Below, piece after piece: positions 33,858-46,290 of a DNA stretch of 64,000 bases. Every line of letters starts with the position of its first letter. Position 1 is the first letter of the stretch. The notes below the pieces were generated by a model. That model worked only from the letters and a program-made list of their open reading frames with translations. It made no database searches and was not told the DNA's origin. Source of the DNA: Ectobius pallidus (taxonomy: Eukaryota; Arthropoda; Insecta; Blattodea; Ectobiidae); contig CAXKWD010000005.1 of the NCBI GenBank assembly GCA_964059195.1, positions 44,469,825-44,533,824 of the forward strand, in the 5' to 3' direction. A program made the position numbers and the translations under genes.

Positions 33858-34288
33858 CAGTGTCGGATTCAGGGCGGGGGGGCATAGGGGACGGGCCCCC
33901 CTCCCTTGGTTTTTCGCTTACGTTGATTTGATCTCTTTTATTCGTCAAAGATAATTACCTAATAAAGATTCAAATTTAAGTAAGTACAAAACAAAAATTA
34001 AAACATTTATGTACTCGCCCTCTTTCAACATGAAAATTATAAAATGCAAATTGAATAGTATCCGTTTATATTCCAGATGACTCGTGTCAAATACGTAGAC
34101 AAGCCATGATAATACACACGACAGTAGTTGTTCAAGTTCGTTATCTTTAATTATTATTATAAGTGATTAATTTATTTCTTGCGAACTATTTCAGACCAGC
34201 ACTTACATAAAGTTAAAAATAAAAAGTTTAATATTTGATATAGGCCTATGTCGGTCCCTCCCTTCAATATGTCCTGGATTCGCTCCTG
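33858..34288. mobile_element. hAT-like MITE, 431 bp
   Basis: A perfect 8-bp direct repeat GTCCACGT flanks it (33850-33857 and 34289-34296). The left end is CAGTGTCGGATTCAGGG and the right end reads, inverted, CAGGAGCGAATCCAGG, an imperfect terminal inverted repeat of the CAG.G type common in hAT. A C/G-rich ACGGGCCCCCCTCCC lies just inside the left end and TCGGTCCCTCCCTTC near the right. There is no coding capacity. Confidence 0.8.
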
Positions 34289-34296
34289 GTCCACGT

Positions 34297-36205
34297 ACCC
34301 TTCATATGACAAGAGAAACCTGTCATTCTGTTGCGAATAGACTTTACAAGTCGCGACTCTGAACGGAAGTCAATAAAAAGCGCAATTCATTTTACAAATA
34401 AACATTTCTCGCCAGCAACCTCGAAAACTAAAGCTGGCACAGTTTCATGGTTCCTTTTTACGAATTTCATAGCTTTCAGTCTATCGTATATACCTTGGTA
34501 ATTGAGTATTCAAAGACATCAGAAAAAGAGAAATCACTTTGTCAAGATTAATTAAATTAATTTAATTTAATTTAATATACATAATATAGTACAACCCCAA
34601 AGATCAAAGCTCATTGGAGGGGTGACATAAATACATTGGTTCTAAAACATACTACAATTATCTTACAATTATAAAACATAATACAATTATCTTATGGCTA
34701 AAACAAATTCACTAGTGACAATACTACAAAATACAAAAAAAAAATTGAAATATACTAACCAATTTTGAAATATGCATTTTTTTGTATGATTTCCGGAAAT
34801 ATATTATAACTATCCTACTGACTGAAGTATTATTATTATTATTATTACTATTATTATTACTATTATTATTATTAATATTATTATTATTATTTGTTCCGTT
34901 ATGTACTAGTTCATAGTGAGCCATGCTTTTCTGTAAATTATTTTTAGCAGGCTTTGCTTGCATTTGTTTCTTTGTTTATATTTGAAACAAGTGAATCTCA
35001 AGTGAATCTGTTTATGGCTATTGTACTTTTTAATTATTTTCATTGTGGCTTGTATCCAATCAGAGACTGGGTATTGTATCTTGTTCTTTGATAGCCAATA
35101 AGGCTTTTGCTTCCTTTATTCTTATTCATTATTACTTTCAATTTAACTTCTTCTCATCAAGACATGAGTTCTTCTAGGTTTTTTAGTGCCTATCTTTCAA
35201 CAAGCAAATAGACTTGGTTTTCCATGATCAATTGCTGAACCAGATCAGCTTTTCAAAGTATTCTTAAGGCTTATATGCCTAATTATTCTGATGACTGTCA
35301 ATAGTCTCAGATATTCTATCACCCAGCGTGTGATTTTCGACTCTTCTTCTTCAGAGATTTAAGACATCTCTTCTTTGGTGTTGGCGTCGCAGGATCTCCG
35401 AGCCAGCAACTTTAGCAATTATCAGGAAGTGGTAATTATAATTAATTCAAAGGTACGTCATTCAATAATTTAATATATATCTGAGGAACATTTCAGATAT
35501 AAAGTTCATCAGTGAACTAATCTTCGTGTGTGGTTTGGATTGAACTGATTAAGCCATCTCGAGGATAATTTCATGAGCTTGAATAAAGGGATTGTTATTC
35601 AAATAATTGTGCCACTTTATAATTTCACCAGTGATTCTCAATAACAATTTATCAGACATCCAAGTGATCCGGTTGTATAAAATGCATATGAGTTATGTAA
35701 TGTTGTTCATGGCAATAAACTATTATATGGCAACATATCTAAATAAAATGTATTGGGCAAGTGTAGCTTGATCCGTTTACAGGTTAAGCCTTCAGCAAAA
35801 GAAGATTCAATCCATGGAAATTGTTTACAGTCCGCTTGTTTCTGCTTGCCAGTACATTATTATTATTATTATTATTAGGCCTATTATTCTGTACTTATTA
35901 TTTATCTATACTGGCAAAGTTAAGACCAGAAAATCTGATCTTCCATTTCACCAGTAAAATATATAAAATATATTGCTACTGATACAAAACAAAATAATCT
36001 TGTTGAATTAGATAACTACAATATTTGATAATCAACCATAAATAAAAACTACATATAGTTGCCTTAGTAGTGTAGAAACCTAAAACTAATTTCAAAGTTT
36101 AGTATACAGTGGGACTTGAGTGGAAAAGTGAAAGTTAGTGAGATATTATATATAAGATAAAAGGTGCGCACAGATGTGCATTATTCATTCTTTAGATTAG
36201 TGAGA
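34297..36205. other. Unassigned AT-rich DNA with ATT microsatellites
   Basis: (ATT)n runs lie at about 34830-34895 and 35858-35876. A TTAATTTAATTTAATTTAAT run is at 34555-34576. Nothing else is recognised. Confidence 0.5.
34830..34895. repeat. (ATT)n microsatellite, interrupted
   Basis: This is a TTA trinucleotide run with single-base interruptions. It produces a spurious poly-Asn frame on the minus strand. Confidence 0.9.
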
Positions 36206-36207
36206 TA

Positions 36208-39200
36208 AGGGAACACTATAGCCTACAGAAATTTCCAAATCCTGTACTTTTTAAGCTAGAGAGACAAAATTTTTACCGCACATTTTTATCATTAATACAA
36301 GTGTACACACCAAGTTTCAGTTTCTTATGTTGATTCATTACTGTTTTATTGGTGTTTTAATTGAATAATTAATTACGTTATTAAAAAATCTCCTCGTCCA
36401 ACAATTTTCAATCTTTTGGATACAAACTTAGAAGTGGGATTCCTTATAGACAAAGAAACCAAGTTTGCTATGAGTTTTTTCCCTCTAGTGTGTGTGACAA
36501 AGGAAATAATTTTTTTTTAATATAAGTAATTCAATTATTTGATAAAACCGCTGTATTTTAATAACTTGCAAGGCCTAAGGGCATCTAAAACATGTGCTAC
36601 AACAAAATACAATAGCAAAATGTGATCACCATCTACATAAGACCCTCTACACAAAAATTCAAGTGTTTCTGATGAAAACTGTGGGGCAAGGAGTATTTTA
36701 AGTCTGAAAAATGTTAATAGCGGAAAAACTGAAAAGAAAGTTAAGTTTATCTGCACTTACTCTAAAACTGCCCTGCACCATAGCTGGAACCTTCTGACTT
36801 CTTCTTCACTTCCTCTGATGCTAATTTTGCCATCTTATTCTTTCTTCTTTCTTCAATTTGAAGCTCAGCACTGTTTCTTTTACTCTGTAAGATGCGTCTC
36901 TGGTCCCGCTCTTCACTGATGAGTACAGATGACAATGGCACAGTCTCTCCTCTCAATGCATTCACCATTTCCAGTGATTTCCTACATCCCATATTAAACT
37001 CTGACACTGCCTTCACTACCCCTAGTTCCAATTTCTGTTTGGGTATGAAAGTTTCTTTGGGGCAATGTTTCCATAGAACACTGTGGAGACATTCATTCTG
37101 ATTTTGAGTGGCACCTTTTATACACCTCTGCAACAGTTCAGTAGATGCTAATCTCTCATAAATAGGCACAATTTTTTGTACTACCTCAGGGCTAAGCTTG
37201 CAAGTCATTCTATCATGGCTATCCACTTGTGCTCCTTCAGCAGTCTGCCTATTGTAAAAGCACCACGACTCTTTACCTTGAGGGCAGGACTCGTGGTGAG
37301 GCCTACATCGGTTGACATGCAATGTCTGAGAGTTGCAATTATAGCTTTTTTCATCTTCTGGACATCTGGAATATTATTTACTATGGCATGCCTATAATAG
37401 TGAGTTAATTTTGTTATGGTACTGTCCTTCAAACTACCCTCTTTACGACCACGCAGTGTTACTCCCTTTGTACGCCATTCCTTTACACAATTTCGCAGCG
37501 CAGATCCTAGCCTCTTTGCCACATGATTTAAGCATTCCTCTTTGTCTATTTTAACATTTGGGCCATAAACTTGCTTCTCATTTAAATGTAACCAAGTGGA
37601 AGCATCTCCATCAGACAGCATGCTAGTATACCTCATGTTGTTATCAGAAATGGACCGTTTCCACAAAATCACACCAATTTCCCTTTCCATGCTATTGGAA
37701 GATCCATCATAATTTTTCTGACATTTTCCTGTATTTTTGTGCTTTTCATACCATACATTAAAATCCTCTTCGTTACCTTTGAATTGTTTCTTATAAATCA
37801 GGCACTGAACACATATTTTGGACAGCATCAAAAAAATCCAATACGATGCCAGTGAGTGTGTCGATTACAAACCCAACCCCATAATTAGAATTATGCCCTC
37901 TTCGCATCCACGTGCCATCGTATGACACACTAATGTCAAGTGTAGCATTAGTCAGAGCACAATTCAGTTCTTTATATGCAGAGCGAACTGCTTCTCTGGC
38001 CATGTGCATAATTTCGAACTTCAGTCTTTCCCCCTCTTCTATTAGTTTGTGTAAATGTTCAGTAAAACTTTTAATACTTATGGAATTCATTCCCATACAC
38101 ATAGAAAACTTTTCTACACTGCTATGACCGTTCCCAATAGTTGTAAAAGCCTCAACCACTTTCCTATTCACAGTAAATGGAGGTCTTTTAGAATCTGTGC
38201 TTTCAATTCTTGGAGATGAATAAGTTTCAGATTATACATTTTCACATACAGTACATTTAGTAATTATTTTAGATGAAAAGCCAAAACCTTCTTTTATCTC
38301 AATTACAATTGACTCTGTTTTGCAATGGGCAGATCATAATTTTTTCACTAGTTCAGGAAACACTGAGTGGTGTACCAATATATGCTTTGAATGCATAGGC
38401 CTATTATTTATATCAGGTAGTTCAATACGTGAGGTGAAATCTGAAAAATCAGTCAATTTCTTTTCAGAAGCTGTAGATTTAGTGCCTTTAGCAGCATCAG
38501 GAATTGTTTCTGAATTGTTAGAGATAGGCCTAACTACTGAACACTCCACAGTATCTTCTGCAATGTTTTTCTGATTATTTTTTGGAACTTTATTTTTATA
38601 ATTTATCATACCTATTGATTTTTTCTTAGAAGGGCGTTTTTTATGTAGTCTTCTCTTGTTGCTGTATGTCTCCATTTTCACACACCACAAGAAAATACAC
38701 AAGCATAAATAAACACAAAGAAATAAAGCCTACAGATCTAATTACTTTCAGAAAACACTAAAATTTTACGAGCAGCATACATGTGTAAAACGTAAACAAA
38801 GAGCTGCCATATTAGAAAAGGTAGGTAATCAATTAAATATCTTTATAGACAGTTATTGGCCACATATCAAACAATAAAATGCATTCTAAAGTAAAGAATC
38901 CACCCAGTAACCGTCACATAAGTTGCAAAGACTTCTTGCATATCAACTATTATTATTCTATAACAATTTATGAACATAAAAGTATTACTTTTGACTAACT
39001 TTGTCACAAGATGCTAGAATGCTCTGTTGCGCGGGATGCTTGAAATTCGATTTTTACAGTACTGAAAAATTGCAAAATAAGAGATTATAATCATGCATTT
39101 CATGAAGTGGGCGTTCACTGCTTACTAGCTGGCATTTAAAAATCCACGCGCAGGACATTTAATAGCCGCTTGGACTTTAAAAATGGCGGATTTTGAGTAA

Positions 39201-39311
39201 AAACGTGTTTTTTTTTTTTTATAGAGTGAAGTCCGTACTATTTTTTGGATATAAAAACTAAAAATGTAAATTTTGACCAAAAAGTCGTGAAATTTCAGTA
39301 TAGTGTTCCCT
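36208..39311 (-). mobile_element. Mutator-like transposase element, 3.1 kb
   Basis: Inverted termini AGGGAACACTATA at 36208-36220 and TATAGTGTTCCCT at 39299-39311 enclose a single minus-strand transposase pseudogene. A second similarity block (CAGAAATTTCC versus CTGAAATTTCA) lies just inside both ends. TA flanks both sides, and no longer duplication is clear. This is unlike classical Mutator elements, which leave 8-11 bp, so the superfamily (MULE, Kolobok or other) is open. Confidence 0.8.
36762..38702 (-). pseudogene. Mutator-like transposase, lightly damaged
   Basis: Read from 38702 down to the stop at 36762, about 640 codons remain in order. The start is Lys/Ser-rich. Then follow VNRKVVEAFTTIGNGHSS, a VSYDGTWMRRGHNSNYGVGF segment with the likely catalytic DG, GIVLDF, a Cys pair (CVQC), YGPNVKIDKEECLNHVAKRL, GRKEGSLKDSTITKLTHYY, and CMSTDV followed by HHESCPQGKESWCFYN, then a Lys/Glu-rich tail. 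This order matches the animal Mutator-like transposase domain family. In-frame stops lie at 38334-38336 and near 38233. One-base frameshifts lie at a T-run near 37825 and near 37310. The low damage suggests recent inactivation. Confidence 0.82.
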
Positions 39312-41397
39312 TACTACTAAATATATAGAGCAGATTTTTACGACAGAGTTGAGGGGGAAAGTGAAAACATCGTTACTGTTCATAGGTCGCGATTCAAGCG
39401 AAATCACAACCAGTCAGCTAAGTCCTTCTTTGAGCTAAATGGCTTTGAAAGTCATTATCTCTCGTATATATCACTCAAATATTACATATGTATTTATTTT
39501 TAATTTAGAAGTGAAATTTATCACTACACGATATATCCTTTATAACGTTTACATAATATTTTGACGATTCCGACAAATTACATTTTGTAGTAAGTATGAG
39601 GGCCCAGTAGGAAAAATAATATATTAATATAAGAATCTCAACTAAACGGCAAAGGAGCTTGCCGCTTGCGAAGCGACTTCATATTATTATGGTTCCTTAA
39701 AAAATCCTCTCATGACACTTGTTCTGTTCTTGCTTGTAGCTGGCGTGACCTAACAACGAGGCGCCTACCTTGAAATTACAGTTCCTAATTCTATCCCGGT
39801 CTTTTATACTGTGAATTACTGTACATGAAAAGTGCAGCCGAGATTTTGCTGAGCGCGGAAAACTGCAAACTGTAATGTCTCTGTTTACTGAGATCTTCGC
39901 TTATTCAATTCCCGGAGTACAATAGACCCAACGTCATGCAGTCACTGAAAGAAAATCATAAAACTGTGCTCGGTGAAATTTTTAGTTTGTTCGTTGTCCT
40001 AATGCAATAACATTTCCGAACCGTATGTCTCATATTTCCACAAAATAATAAAATATTAAGTAGCCAATATAAGTCTTAATGCGACTTCAGAAAATTCATA
40101 GGTTATTGGCCGAATTGCCATACCCTAAAAACCAAATTCACTCTGAGATGTTTCAGGACTGAATAAATTTATTGTAGTTCGAAATAAATTATTTGTCATA
40201 ATTAGATCTAGGATTTATATAAACTAAATTAGCTAGGTAAGCATGCAATTATGCATAAAAAATATCTTAGGGATATGCACATAAATATGCACTAAATATG
40301 CACTATGGAACTTACAGTTATAGATTTAGACCCGGATTACACAATTCCATTGTTAAAAATAACCCTGAATCATTTAATGTGTTAAACGTTTAAGAAAATA
40401 ATTAAGTTTATTATATAAATAGCCTATTTATTTTTAATGTTCCTATTTTCAAAACGTCTTCCCTATTATTGCTGAGGTGTAGTTGATTGCATTTATATTT
40501 TACAAAGTTTGTAATTTTGTTTATTTTATTATTTCCTCTTCTTTACTTCCCCCGATCAAGAACATATGCTCATTCTTAATGATGATGGTGATGATGAAGA
40601 TAATGATGATGATGATAATAATAATAATAATGTGGGAAAATGTTAAACAATAGTTATAAATTGTAATTGAATAAAATTCTAAACATGGAAACTTTCAAAA
40701 AGGTCTGAAGAGAAATATAAAGTCAATTGCATCTCTTCTCTGTAATCCACATTCTGAACAGGGTGACCAGACATTTCTTGAGAAAAAAAAACAACTTATA
40801 GCCTAGGCCTACAGGTTATTTTTTGAGTGGAGTAGTGTGTCTCAGAAAACGATTAACATTTAATGTGTGACTTTGATTTCTGTTGAACCGTATATCCTTT
40901 TCTGGAGATTTCTTTTTGATATACGGAACAGAAATCTTTGTAGGCATTATAACATTACGATAATTATTTTATTTTAATATAGAGAAAATTGGTTATACTG
41001 AAATTCCTGGATATACTGACGTTTTGTTCTTGACATTGTCTTCTTATAATATTAACTTTGATGCATCCTAAATAAAGTTAAAATAAGCAAATAAAAACAC
41101 ATAAATATGAAACTGGAAAAAAAGTAGATGCATGTCACTACTTCACAACATCCACTTTCAAATGAACTATTAAACACTAAATAAAATCTAACGGTTGCCG
41201 GCGAGCTTTGTAGAAATGAACGTGAAGTTTTCAGTTAGTTTTATTTGCTTTACACAGTGCATTGTTTTTCGTCATACCGTACGATAAAGTATGTTACATA
41301 TGATTATAAATAATTTCTCAAATGTTTAATACATTCAGGTTTATGAAATTACATTTAAATAGAAAATATACAGTATAGGCCTACAAATTAATATCAC
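39312..41397. other. Unassigned DNA with a GAT/AAT microsatellite
   Basis: A GATGATG...AATAATAAT run lies at about 40579-40632. CAGGGTGACCAGAC at about 40758 resembles a hAT terminus, but no partner end was found. No coding region is supported. Confidence 0.45.
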
Positions 41398-41411
41398 AGT
41401 AAAAGTCATAT
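41398..41411. repeat. 14-bp target-site duplication of SINE C (left)
   Basis: AGTAAAAGTCATAT recurs at 41744-41757. The first three bases could also be counted to the TTTAG tail. Confidence 0.88.
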
Positions 41412-41743
41412 GACTGCCGGCTTGGTCTTTTGGTTAGCGTCGCTGACTACAGATCCGTCGGCCTGGGTTCGATCCCCAGTACCTCCTCGGATTTGTCTGA
41501 GGTCTGGCAGGGGTGGCAGGCGAGGTCTGGCAGGGGTGTACTCAGCCTCGTGATTCAAATTGAGGAGCTACTTGATAGAGAAGTAGCGGCTCCGGTCATG
41601 AAAACCACCATTAACGACCGTGGGTGTCGGCATGCTGACCACATGCCCCCAATCCTGCCATCTGCCTGTGGTAGATGACGAAGCGGTCGGGTGGTAGGCC
41701 AAGTCCCTCCAGGGATGTAGCGCCATGGAATTTAGTTTAGTTT
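41412..41743 (+). mobile_element. tRNA-derived SINE, family C, with (TTTAG)n tail
   Basis: The head has a TGGTCTTTTGGTTAGCG A-box region and a GGGTTCGATCCCCAG B-box. The body holds two near-repeats of GAGGTCTGGCAGGGGTG, then CTACTTGATAGAGAAGTAGC, CGACCGTGGGTGTCGGCATG and CCCTCCAGGGATGTAG. The tail is TTTAG repeated. A 14-bp duplication AGTAAAAGTCATAT flanks it (41398-41411 and 41744-41757), so this looks like a recent full-length insertion. Confidence 0.92.
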
Positions 41744-41919
41744 AGTAAAAGTCATATAATTTCCATATGCTATTAAAAATCTTACACTTTGCTAACACAA
41801 TACATTGAATATTTTACATCACATTTAAAGTGTACATAGAAGTTCAGAAGTAGTTCAGAAGTATTGCTATGAAAGACTGTAAGCCTTTGAACATTAATAC
41901 AAACATTTACATTTGTCCC

Positions 41920-42082
41920 GTCGGGTAGCCAGGTCCTTTTGCGGGATGGGGATGGAAACAGAATACTCAGTCTTGACCCAGGAAGGGAACTTTACATATC
42001 TGTAAAGTCACCGACCGACCGGGAATTGAACGCGGACCGCCCAGGTGGCTGGCACGCTACCAACTCACCCATAGCAGCGGAC
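41920..42082 (-). mobile_element. tRNA-derived SINE related to family B, decayed
   Basis: On the minus strand it reads GGGTGAGTTGGTAGCGTGCC (A-box region) and GTTCAATTCCCGGTCGGTCG (B-box region), followed by GTGACTTTAC and CCTGGGTCAAGACTGAG. The head resembles family B at 42616, but the body is longer and differs. Confidence 0.72.
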
Positions 42083-42615
42083 TGAAGCTCATGTGTCATC
42101 TGTAAATTGTAATTCCAAATATTAACCGTCACACTCTCGTTAGTAAACAAACTTAACACACACAGCCAGTTTATGTTTCTGTTGTCAATACAGTATATCA
42201 ATACAGCTCGGAGTCTAAAAGATAAAAATAGGGTATAAATTCAAATTTTACATTTAACTTAACACGGCTGTAACTGCTGTCGAAGCACCTTGACCAACAT
42301 GAACAAAAACGATGTAATGTTATTTGCACTAAAACTTAGCTTATATTATCATTGAACCTGTGATAAAACTTATGTTTCTAAACAACTTTCAATGACGCAT
42401 ACCATAGCCAGTTAGTATGATCGCAGCGGGCTGTGCGCATACATACTTCATATAAATTGTGTAGTGCATTTACCGTACCAACCATATTAAATCATGTCTC
42501 TTAAATTGAACAAATTGCTGCAGACCCCCGAAGTGGTTTTAAAAATTAATTGAGTGTTATTAAATAAGAGACATACCAAAGTATTATATCTATGTATTAT
42601 CATAGTTACGGAAAA

Positions 42616-42793
42616 GTCCGCCGCCGTGGGTGAGTCGATAGCACGCCTGCCTTCCACTCCGGCGGCCCGGGTTCGATTCCCGGCCGGGTGGGGGATTTTT
42701 CAGTAGTGAAAGACCCCCTCCCCGGGTTCAGGACTGGGTAGGTTAAGTTTTAGGTTAAGATAATGCACATTGTGCGCGATTCCTTAATTATAA
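42616..42793 (+). mobile_element. tRNA-derived SINE, family B, full-length copy
   Basis: It starts GTCCGCCGCCGTGGGTGAGT with an A-box-like region, then a perfect B-box GGTTCGATTCC in a GC-rich context, a body with GGATTTTTCAGTAGTGAAAG and GGTTCAGGACTGGGTAGG, and an AT-rich tail. A 10-bp duplication TTACGGAAAA flanks it (42606-42615 and 42794-42803). It defines the ends of the copy found in the hAT element at 2955-3130. Confidence 0.9.
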
Positions 42794-42803
42794 TTACGGA
42801 AAA

Positions 42804-43269
42804 ATGACTCAAAGTATGTTTATTGTTACTTAACAAATTGGAGTTTACTTCAACAATGATCATTCACAATAATTTTCGTAAAATATGACTGTGCGTTAAG
42901 ATGTGTGAAGCATTTAAAATCGTAATGTAACTATCTAGCTATAGTTCTTTCTTGCATAGCTATTCCAGCAGCACAGGTAAAGGCCTAGGTGCAAAAGTAG
43001 TTTCATAATTAGTGATGCGTTCAATCTCCCACTCGACTTATTTCATTCTCATAAAATATACCGATAAACTCATATCTCTCATCGTATTACCTAAGATAAT
43101 CAAGGTTACTATGTTATGGTTGTCTACAATTCATAAATAGAAATAAGCCATTTTTAGATAATGACTTCTGATATCAGTTCCTTAAATATTTATCTAGTAC
43201 ACTTTACCTGGGACAAGGCTTGATTGATTCCAATAGCCTACACAATAACTAAGAGTTTACTGTAGAAAC
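42804..43269. other. Unassigned DNA
   Basis: No feature is supported between the SINE and the Penelope-like fragment. Confidence 0.4.
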
Positions 43270-44165
43270 AAATAATTATAATACCGTTAACTACCTTGAC
43301 AAAATTGTAACTAAGATATGTAACAAAATACATTTTAATATAAACAGAAAACCTACTTATACCAGACAATATCATTCAAGAAAGCTCTAACCAACCTAAT
43401 AAAAAAAAAGCTGCCATAAATAGTATTGCCTACAGACTATTAAAAGTATCCTTATCCCCCAAGAATTACAACACAGAATTACAAACCATACTACAATTTG
43501 CACGCAACAAGGGATTTCATGATGGTCTAGTATATAAATTAATTAAAAAGAATGAAAACAAAATTAGTAAACAAAATAACTCGATAACTACACTTGAACC
43601 AGTCCAAGACACTACAACCAATAACCATTATAAATTTACCAGCAATAAAATATGTAAAATTCCTAAACAATTAAGAAAACAACATAAACGTTACTTATAA
43701 AACAAACAATTTAAAAAACAAAAAATTCACAGTAAATCCAATAACAACAACCCTAACAACAATAGTCAATACGAAAACAGTCGATTCTACAAATTAACCT
43801 GTCTAGACTGCAAAAAAAATATATATTGGACAAACTGGAGGATATTTAAAACAAGATATAAAGAACACATCTCCGGTTTTAAATTCAATAGAAACAAATC
43901 TACATACGCCAAATATCTCTTAGACAATCAACATAGCCCTTTTTCTAAAGAAAATTCGTTAGAAATCCTCCATTTACAAATAAAAGCCTAAAACTCAATA
44001 CTTTAGAACAACTAGAGATTTATAAACACAGTGACAATATTATAAATGAAAACACGCGCAACCAAAATAAACTTTTCGAACTATACCTCAAACTAACAAG
44101 TAAAGAAAACATATTCCCACAAATCAGTAGTGCTTATAGTCTATCAAGAAGCAAGAACATGTTAT
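43270..44165 (+). pseudogene. Penelope-like element: RT C-terminus and GIY-YIG endonuclease
   Basis: The segment begins with VNYLDKI and FNINRKPTYT-like sequence (about 43285-43370), the conserved end of the Penelope reverse transcriptase. A helical stretch follows (AAINSIAYRLLKVSL, then ILQFARNKGFHDGLVYKLI). A linker rich in Asn/Lys leads to the GIY-YIG nuclease: FYKLTCLDCKK, IYIGQTGGYLK and RYKEHISGF (about 43784-43890), then LLDNQHSPF and TLEQLEIYKH. A one-base frameshift in the A-run near 43815, another after YLK, and stops in the linker inactivate it. The enzyme would cut target DNA for element integration. The RT core is missing on the 5' side. Confidence 0.82.
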
Positions 44166-46019
44166 CATAAAGATCTCCGTAATTGGTAAGTTTTGCTCAT
44201 GCTTTGTTCCGATAGTTATCTCACATACACAACTTATCTAAAAGTAATACTTCCACGAAAATATACAACATCCTGATAACATACTCAAAATCGAAATTGT
44301 ACGCATTATAAATAATATCATGCTGACAATTTTCAATTGTATTAAAACTAGAACTTCCAAATAGTCTACTATTAATTTAACTTATTAGAAGCAATATATC
44401 TTCAGCATACTAAATTTCTAAGCTACTAGTTCATGAAATAATATCCATTAATTTCAACTAAGCTAATGTATGCAATACATATTAATACCTTAAATAAAAT
44501 AAATAAATACAGTACATAACATTTCAACATATCTGTGCTTGGTTCTAAAAGGACCAATGTCATAAAACTTGCTTTTGAGATAACTGTCTTTAAAGTCTTT
44601 GTAGAGGTAACATTTTTTGCTGAGAACTTTCCTGTATCTTTACATGCAAAACTCTTCTCAAAAAATTTGCAATCACGGTAGAACGAGTTCTATTACGAAA
44701 AGCTAATTCTAAACATGATATTTTCAGACGTTTGTTGAGTGGAATTTCATGTAATTGCAGTCATTTTCCTCAGATCCGAATAGGTGCAGAGGACTTGCAG
44801 GAAAGCAATAGTGAAATTAGCTGACGAGCAGGGAGAAAGCTAGGAATGCCGCAAAACCTTAATTTTGATAAATACAAAATGACTATTTCGAAACTAATAA
44901 GTTACCTCCTAATTTTTACCTGACATAGTTTTTTTTCTTGAATCTTAAAAATAAGAATGTTAACAGTAACAGTAGAGTGTTATAATGATTCTTGTATTGA
45001 CTGTTAAAATAATCCACCATTTTAGTAAACTTTTCATGCTTTTTGTTACGCAAAATCCTAGTATTTCCCCTACAAATAAAAACTTAATTCCATGTTTTCT
45101 CAATCTATTCTATCACTTCCAATTGAATATAGCTCAAAACGATCAGGATATCTATTTTTTTCCACATTTTGTGACATTCCTTTTTCCTCCAAAGTCTTCA
45201 AATATGAAAACATACTTTTAATTTTTGTAAATTAAGAATTTATTAAGATAAAGCCCGTCGAATTCTAGCATTGGCAAATAATACAGGCCCTATACGATCC
45301 TGTTTCCATATATCCTTTCTTAATGTCAATTGATACTATTGATGTCAAATCAATAAATAACTCTTAACCATGGACGTGAGATTTGTGCGAACGCAGTAAA
45401 ACGTAAACCGCTGCTACTGTCTGGATATCGTCTTTACATATGTGTTATTTGCACTTCCTACAGTTTTAAAGACCTTTATCACAACATATGTGTAACGTAC
45501 TCATCAGTGTTAGTGGATCCGTGCTAGAAGACAGTTTATTTTTGTACAGACGTTACATTTATGATTACGTAAGTTTTAAATTTTTTGTGTTAATAGTATT
45601 GGCCATCAAAAACTGTTAGGCCGAGAGTTTCAAGACTGTGTAATGATAGTTATAATTAATTATACAGTGGAAATTTTGCAGTGCATATTCTAAGAGAATG
45701 TCTGTATGTCTCAATTCCAAGGTAAAATGTAAATTTAGCTATTGCACCTTACCTCTGACCACTTATTAAGTGAACTGTGATTAAGATCTGGTTGGGAGTG
45801 ATATGAATGACGATACTAAATAAGCTTTTGCATATTAGATTGGCTATTAATTTGAAAAAAAAATAACATATCTTCGAAATTTTACATTTCATTACTTTTT
45901 TGGTACCGGCTCAAATGAATGCTCTGAAAACCCCCAAAAATGACGGCGAACGTTAATTATCTAGGAATCAATGTGAATGACTAATAATAAAAATTCCCTG
46001 TAGGCCTACAGTAAAATTC
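44166..46019. other. Unassigned DNA
   Basis: It is AT-rich with no supported coding. An ORF at 44985-45221 is composition-driven (T-rich) and resembles nothing known to me. On the minus strand CAGTGGCGGCGCCAGAATTT starting near 46034 looks like a hAT terminus but lacks a partner. Confidence 0.4.
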
Positions 46020-46021
46020 TG

Positions 46022-46290
46022 GCGCCGCCACTGGTTGAGGCACTGGTGTGTCAGTTATTTGTGGGTTCATGTCCAATATAGTGATTGAGATTTTTCAATT
46101 GGAATAATTCTTTGGGTGGCACTATGGTTAACTCAGCCTCCAACGGAAATCAGTATTAGGATTTATCCTGGGGTAAAGACGGTTGGTGCGTAAGAATGCC
46201 ATCCTTAATATCTTCATGGTTCATTTATTTGGAAATGCGAGAACCTAAAGCTCTATAAATCTGACCGGGCCTTTAATAGGAAAAAGCTGC
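46022..46290 (+). mobile_element. tRNA-derived SINE, decayed
   Basis: It has an A-box-like TGGTTGAGGCACTGG at about 46032 and a B-box-like GGGTTCATGTCC at about 46061. The body contains TCCTGGGGTAAAGACGGTTG and GGTGCGTAAGAATGCCATCC, a stretch that I associate with other insect tRNA SINEs. The 3' end is uncertain and no duplication was found. Confidence 0.6.

Noticed and set aside
34724..34963. Minus-strand ORF with a poly-Asn run
   Set aside because: The Asn run is the translation of an (ATT)n microsatellite. The rest has no recognisable domain.
40579..40632. CRISPR-like or structured repeat array
   Set aside because: It is a simple GAT/AAT microsatellite. Nothing in the window has the spacing of a CRISPR array, as expected for an insect genome.
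40758..40790. hAT element starting CAGGGTGACCAGAC
   Set aside because: The left end resembles a hAT terminus, but no mirrored end or duplication was seen within several kilobases.
44985..45221. 78-codon ORF as a small secreted or membrane protein
   Set aside because: It is T-rich and hydrophobic by composition only. No start context, splice evidence or homology is visible.
46005..46035. hAT terminus CAGTGGCGGCGCC on the minus strand
   Set aside because: No partner end was found, and the same bases lie at the start of a tRNA-like SINE head.
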